A DNA stretch of 24,752 nt. It comes from JAFLUQ01 sp964537995. GTDB taxonomy: Bacteria; Bacillota; Clostridia; UMGS1883. Positions 21,532 to 24,752 of this stretch are shown in pieces. The position numbers and the translations under genes were made by a program. Each line of letters begins with the position of its first letter. Positions within the stretch are counted from its first letter, which is position 1. The stretch covers positions 1-24,752 of the forward strand of contig CAZICW010000021.1 of the NCBI GenBank assembly GCA_964537995.1. The letters run 5' to 3'. The notes under the pieces were generated by a model that saw only the letters and a program-made list of their open reading frames with translations, was not told the DNA's origin and did no database searches.

Positions 21532-22983
21532 ATGCTGAAAAAATTTGATACTCAAGTACAATATCTCAAGTACAAGGTTCTGCGCGAGGTCGCGCGCTAC
21601 GCTTGGGAGGACAGATTGAACCGCGCCCACGCCGAAATTCCCGATATAATCGTGGACGGCAAGGAAGCGACAATGCGCTGCTGCGTTTACAAAGAAAAGG
21701 CGATTGTGGGCGAGAGAATCGATATCGCAATGGGCGGTGACGACACTAACCCCAACATAATCGAGGTGCTTAAAATTGCCTGCGACGAATGTCCTCTCGG
21801 CGGATACAGCGTGACGGAAAGCTGCCGCGGCTGTCTGGCGCATCGCTGTCAGGATGCCTGCCGCCGCGACGCGATAAGCTTCGACAAAAACAAGCACGCC
21901 GTTATTGATAAATCGAGATGCGTTGAGTGCGGAAAATGCGCCGAAGCGTGTCCCTACGGCGCAATCATCAATCATAAACGTCCCTGCGTTAACGCTTGCA
22001 AGGTAAACGCCATTTCAATGGATGACGAAAATAAGGCGCTCATCGACAATGACAAGTGCATTGCCTGCGGAGCCTGCTCGTATATGTGTCCGTTCGGCGC
22101 AATTATGGATAAAAGCTTCATGCTTGACGCCATAAACATGATTAAAGACAGCGGCAACAATGAAAAATATAAGGTCTACGCGGTTGTCGCGCCGTCGATT
22201 GCGGGGCAGTTTTCCTACGCCAAGCTCGGACAGGTTGTCACCGGAATAAAGGCGCTCGGCTTTTTCAGCGTGGTTGAGGCTGCTCTCGGCGCGGACATGA
22301 CGGCGTACCTTGAAAGCAGAGAACTTGCGGAAAAGGAACGGGAAAAGGGCTTTTTGACGACAAGCTGCTGCCCCGCGTTTGTGGACTACATACACAAGCA
22401 TTTCCCCACACTCGTTGACCATATTTCGCATAATCTTTCACCATTGGGCGAAATCGCGAAATACATTAAGAGCGTTGAGCCGGACTGCAAGGTTGTGTTT
22501 ATCGGTCCCTGTACGGCGAAGAAGGCGGAGGTAAAATACCGAATTTCCGAATATGTGGACTGTGCGCTGACGTTCGAGGAATTGCAGGCTCTGTTCGACA
22601 GCCGTAACCTTGACATCGCCTCAATGGAATCGGATGTTCTGGATAACGCCTCCTATTTCGGAAGAATTTTTGCCCGCAGCGGAGGAGTTGCCGATGCGGT
22701 CGGACAGGCTCTGAAGGAACACGGGCTGAATGATTTTGAGTATAAGCCCTATGTCGCCAACGGAATCGAAGAGTGCCGCATGGCGCTTATGCGCGCCTCT
22801 AAAAACGCGCTTCCGAATAATCTGATTGAGGGCATGGCGTGCTACAACGGCTGCATAGGCGGCGCGGGCTGCCTTACTCACGGAGAAAAGAATAAGAGCG
22901 AGGTTGACAAATACGGCCGCGAGGCAATGGAAAAGGATATTTACGGCGCAACAAGCCTGATACGTATGCAGGAAGGAATCTGA
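21532..22983 (+). CDS. hydA2: Monomeric [FeFe]-hydrogenase, group B-like
   Basis: The 483-residue enzyme reduces protons to H2 with electrons probably from ferredoxin. Its N-terminal half carries cysteine groups for 4Fe-4S clusters: Cys98/101/106/110 and Cys130/133/136/140, then Cys152/156 and Cys176/179/182/186. The H-cluster domain has L1 TTSCCPAF (Cys279, Cys280), L2 FIGPCTAKKAE (Cys327) and L3 EGMACYNGCIGGAGCLTHG (Cys437, Cys441). Unlike HydS, L1 is fully productive in form. GPCTAKK and the GGAGCLTHG tail are typical of the group-B clade. SD AAAGGAGG lies close to the ATG, 24 bases after the phosphatase. It is the last gene before a strong terminator. The maturases HydE, HydF and HydG are not in the window. 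Confidence 0.94.
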   Translation: MLKKFDTQVQYLKYKVLREVARYAWEDRLNRAHAEIPDIIVDGKEATMRCCVYKEKAIVGERIDIAMGGDDTNPNIIEVLKIACDECPLGGYSVTESCRGCLAHRCQDACRRDAISFDKNKHAVIDKSRCVECGKCAEACPYGAIINHKRPCVNACKVNAISMDDENKALIDNDKCIACGACSYMCPFGAIMDKSFMLDAINMIKDSGNNEKYKVYAVVAPSIAGQFSYAKLGQVVTGIKALGFFSVVEAALGADMTAYLESRELAEKEREKGFLTTSCCPAFVDYIHKHFPTLVDHISHNLSPLGEIAKYIKSVEPDCKVVFIGPCTAKKAEVKYRISEYVDCALTFEELQALFDSRNLDIASMESDVLDNASYFGRIFARSGGVADAVGQALKEHGLNDFEYKPYVANGIEECRMALMRASKNALPNNLIEGMACYNGCIGGAGCLTHGEKNKSEVDKYGREAMEKDIYGATSLIRMQEGI

Positions 22984-22986
22984 TTT

Positions 22987-23021
22987 AAAGAGGGGACTGT
23001 GAAAAACAGCCCCTCTTTTTT
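22987..23021 (+). terminator. Terminator after the hydrogenase unit
   Basis: AAAGAGGGG-A-CTGT and ACAG-CCCCTCTTT form a stem of about 13 bp with one bulged A and a GAAAA loop, running into TTTTTT. It ends the adhE/hydS/hydA2 transcript. Confidence 0.9.
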
Positions 23022-23059
23022 CATCAACGGAGAAAATAAAAATTTTTCCGTCATTTTTC

Positions 23060-23088
23060 TTTACACGGAGATACTTTTATGCTATAAT
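23060..23088 (+). promoter_or_regulatory. Promoter of the speD operon
   Basis: TTTACA (23060-23065) and TATAAT (23083-23088) are 17 bases apart, 36 bases before the speD ATG. Confidence 0.85.
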
Positions 23089-23123
23089 ATATATATTCAC
23101 AGTATGTTTTACGGAGGGGAATT

Positions 23124-23891
23124 ATGCGGCTTTACGGATTCAACAATTTAACAAAATCGCTCAGCTTCAATATATATGACGTATGCTACGCAAAAACAGG
23201 AAGCGACCAGCTTGAATATGTGGCGTACATTGATTCTCAATACAATTCGGACAGACTTACGAATATTTTGTACAAGCTTACGGATATGATAGGCGCACAC
23301 GTCCTGAATGTCTCAAAGCAAGACTATGAGCCGCAGGGCGCGTCCGTCGCCTTTATGCTTGCGGACAAGACCCGCAGGAACCGTACCGACGGCGGCGAAG
23401 CGCCGGAAACGATTCTCGGGCATCTCGATAAAAGTCATATCACTGTCCACACATATCCCGAATTTCACCCCGAAACCAGCATTGCCACCTTCAGAGTTGA
23501 CATTGACATTGAAACCTGCGGTGAAATATCGCCTCTTCATACTCTCGACTATCTCATCGGGAGCTTCGATTCCGACATTATAACAATGGACTACCGCGTC
23601 CGCGGCTTTACCCGCGATGTAAAGGGCAGAAAGCTTTTCCTTGATCACGACATAACCTCTATTCAGGATTTCATCGACGAAGCGACGCTCGACATCTACA
23701 ACGCCACGGATATAAATGTTTATCAGGCGAATATGTTCCATACGCGCATGATGATTAAAGAGCTGGATCTTTCAAACTATCTTTTCAACACAAGCGCTTA
23801 CGATTTGTCCGCTGAGGAACGCGGAAAAATACTGGAAAATCTGAGAAAAGAAATGATTGAGATATACAGCGGCCGCAATATTTTCGGATAA
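23124..23891 (+). CDS. speD: S-adenosylmethionine decarboxylase proenzyme
   Basis: SpeD decarboxylates SAM to supply the aminopropyl group for spermidine synthesis. The 255-residue product is of the larger, E. coli-like class, not the 120-residue Bacillus/Thermotoga type. The self-cleavage site is LDKSHITVHTYPE, with Ser104 becoming the pyruvoyl group and HTYPE conserved after it. Cys132 in ETCGEISP is the probable proton donor. SD GGAGGGG precedes the ATG. It follows its own promoter and is followed 13 bases later by a decarboxylase gene that probably provides the amine precursor. Confidence 0.96.
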   Translation: MRLYGFNNLTKSLSFNIYDVCYAKTGSDQLEYVAYIDSQYNSDRLTNILYKLTDMIGAHVLNVSKQDYEPQGASVAFMLADKTRRNRTDGGEAPETILGHLDKSHITVHTYPEFHPETSIATFRVDIDIETCGEISPLHTLDYLIGSFDSDIITMDYRVRGFTRDVKGRKLFLDHDITSIQDFIDEATLDIYNATDINVYQANMFHTRMMIKELDLSNYLFNTSAYDLSAEERGKILENLRKEMIEIYSGRNIFG

Positions 23892-23904
23892 GGAGTGAGA
23901 GCCG

Positions 23905-24752
23905 GTGGATCAAACAAGGGCGCCGCTGTATGAGGCGCTTGAAAGCCTGAAAAGCATGAGAATTGTTCCGTTTGACGTGCCGGGGCATAAGCGCGGCCGC
24001 GGCAATCCGGAGCTTGCGGCTTTTTTGGGAAGCAAATGCCTTGAGGTAGACGTAAATTCCATGAAGCCGCTCGATAATCTTTGCCATCCCGTTTCCGTTA
24101 TAAAGGAAGCTGAGGAATTGGCTGCCGACGCCTTCGGCGCGGCACACGCGTTTTTCATGGTCGGCGGAACGACCTCGGCGGTTCAAAGTATGATTCTCTC
24201 CGTTGTAAAAGCCGGAGATGAAATAATTTTGCCGCGCAACGTACACAGAAGCGTAATAAACGCAATGATTCTGTGCGGAGCGGTTCCCGTATACGTCAAT
24301 CCCGAAACGGACGCGAGACTGGGTATTTCTCTCGGAATGAAGGTTTCCGAGCTGGAAAAAACCGTGCGGGAGCATCCGAACGCAAAGGCAATCGTGGTGA
24401 ATAATCCGACATACTACGGCATATGCTCGGATATAAAATCAATTGTGGAGCTTGCACACGGGAACAATATGCTTGTGCTTGCCGACGAAGCGCACGGCAC
24501 GCATTTTTACTTCGGAAACGGTATGCCTGCCGCCGCAATGCGCGTCGGTGCGGACATTGCCGCCGTAAGTATGCACAAATCCGGCGGCTCGCTCACTCAA
24601 AGCTCCCTTTTGCTTACGGGAAAAAATGTAAATTCGGACTATGTTCGTCAGATTATAAACCTCACCCAGACCACAAGCGGCTCGTATTTGCTGATGTCAA
24701 GCCTTGATATTTCCCGCAGAAATCTGGCATTAAACGGAGAACGCGTATTCGA
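23905..24752 (+). CDS. speA: Orn/Lys/Arg decarboxylase, probably arginine decarboxylase (partial)
   Basis: The frame starts at GTG 23905, with AAGGAG about 9 bases upstream overlapping the speD stop, and runs open off the window end (282 codons seen). The protein is a fold-type-I PLP decarboxylase: FDVPGHKRGRG (23-33), FFMVGGTTSAVQ (83-94), LPRNVHRSV (109-117), NNPTYYG (166-172), LADEAHGTH (192-200, PLP-ring Asp194) and SMHKSGGSLTQSS with Lys225 as Schiff-base lysine. This short clostridial type lacks the N-terminal response-regulator-like wing domain of inducible E. coli enzymes. Next to speD it most likely decarboxylates arginine for agmatine/putrescine and spermidine synthesis; lysine or ornithine cannot be excluded. 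The C-terminus is outside the window. Confidence 0.92.
   Translation, partial: MDQTRAPLYEALESLKSMRIVPFDVPGHKRGRGNPELAAFLGSKCLEVDVNSMKPLDNLCHPVSVIKEAEELAADAFGAAHAFFMVGGTTSAVQSMILSVVKAGDEIILPRNVHRSVINAMILCGAVPVYVNPETDARLGISLGMKVSELEKTVREHPNAKAIVVNNPTYYGICSDIKSIVELAHGNNMLVLADEAHGTHFYFGNGMPAAAMRVGADIAAVSMHKSGGSLTQSSLLLTGKNVNSDYVRQIINLTQTTSGSYLLMSSLDISRRNLALNGERVF

Overview
This is a chromosomal segment of a fermentative, anaerobic Firmicute. The best guess is a Ruminococcaceae/Oscillospiraceae member from a gut or rumen setting. Grounds: strong Shine-Dalgarno sites throughout, consensus TTGACA-17-TATAAT promoters, a DXP isoprenoid pair behind a CarD regulator, an S-layer-homology surface protein, a bifunctional AdhE, two different [FeFe]-hydrogenases, and a Rex-type operator. 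The gene order adhE / kinase-like protein / hydS / phosphatase / hydA2 closely matches one I recall being described in Ruminococcus albus 7. The species cannot be named from sequence alone.

Layout. 1-465 holds a decayed flavodoxin gene. 488-783 is a minus-strand tRNA-Trp/tRNA-Ala unit with promoter and terminator. 896-2824 is malQ plus a small TM1266-like (iron-only hydrogenase regulator) gene on the plus strand. 2853-4199 is a minus-strand DUF815 ATPase with its promoter. 4290-5817 is araA, followed by a small unknown gene. 6098-7984 is a minus-strand carD-ispD-ispF operon. 8059-11784 is a minus-strand argD-argF-GNAT-lipoprotein-pyrE operon with a promoter overlapped by two ARG-box-like sites. 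11813-12919 is a cysteine desulfurase and 13031-14500 an SLH-domain secreted protein with its promoter.

The most interesting part is 14628-23021: adhE, an aminoglycoside-phosphotransferase/kinase-like protein, a small thioredoxin-like [2Fe-2S] protein, a PAS-containing [FeFe]-hydrogenase (HydS type), a SpoIIE/PP2C phosphatase with an extra C-terminal domain, and a group-B-like [FeFe]-hydrogenase. All are on the plus strand and closely spaced, and a strong terminator follows the last one. The leader before adhE has two consensus promoters, with a near-perfect Rex operator between them.

Reading of the system. AdhE re-oxidises NADH to ethanol when H2 accumulates, and HydA2 disposes of reduced ferredoxin as H2. 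The hydrogenase-PAS protein, the phosphatase and the kinase-like protein look like a redox/H2-sensing and signalling module controlling this switch. Rex would add NADH/NAD+ control at the DNA level. The enzymes are recognised from motifs; the signalling role is inference. The window ends in a polyamine operon, speD followed by a truncated arginine/lysine/ornithine decarboxylase gene.
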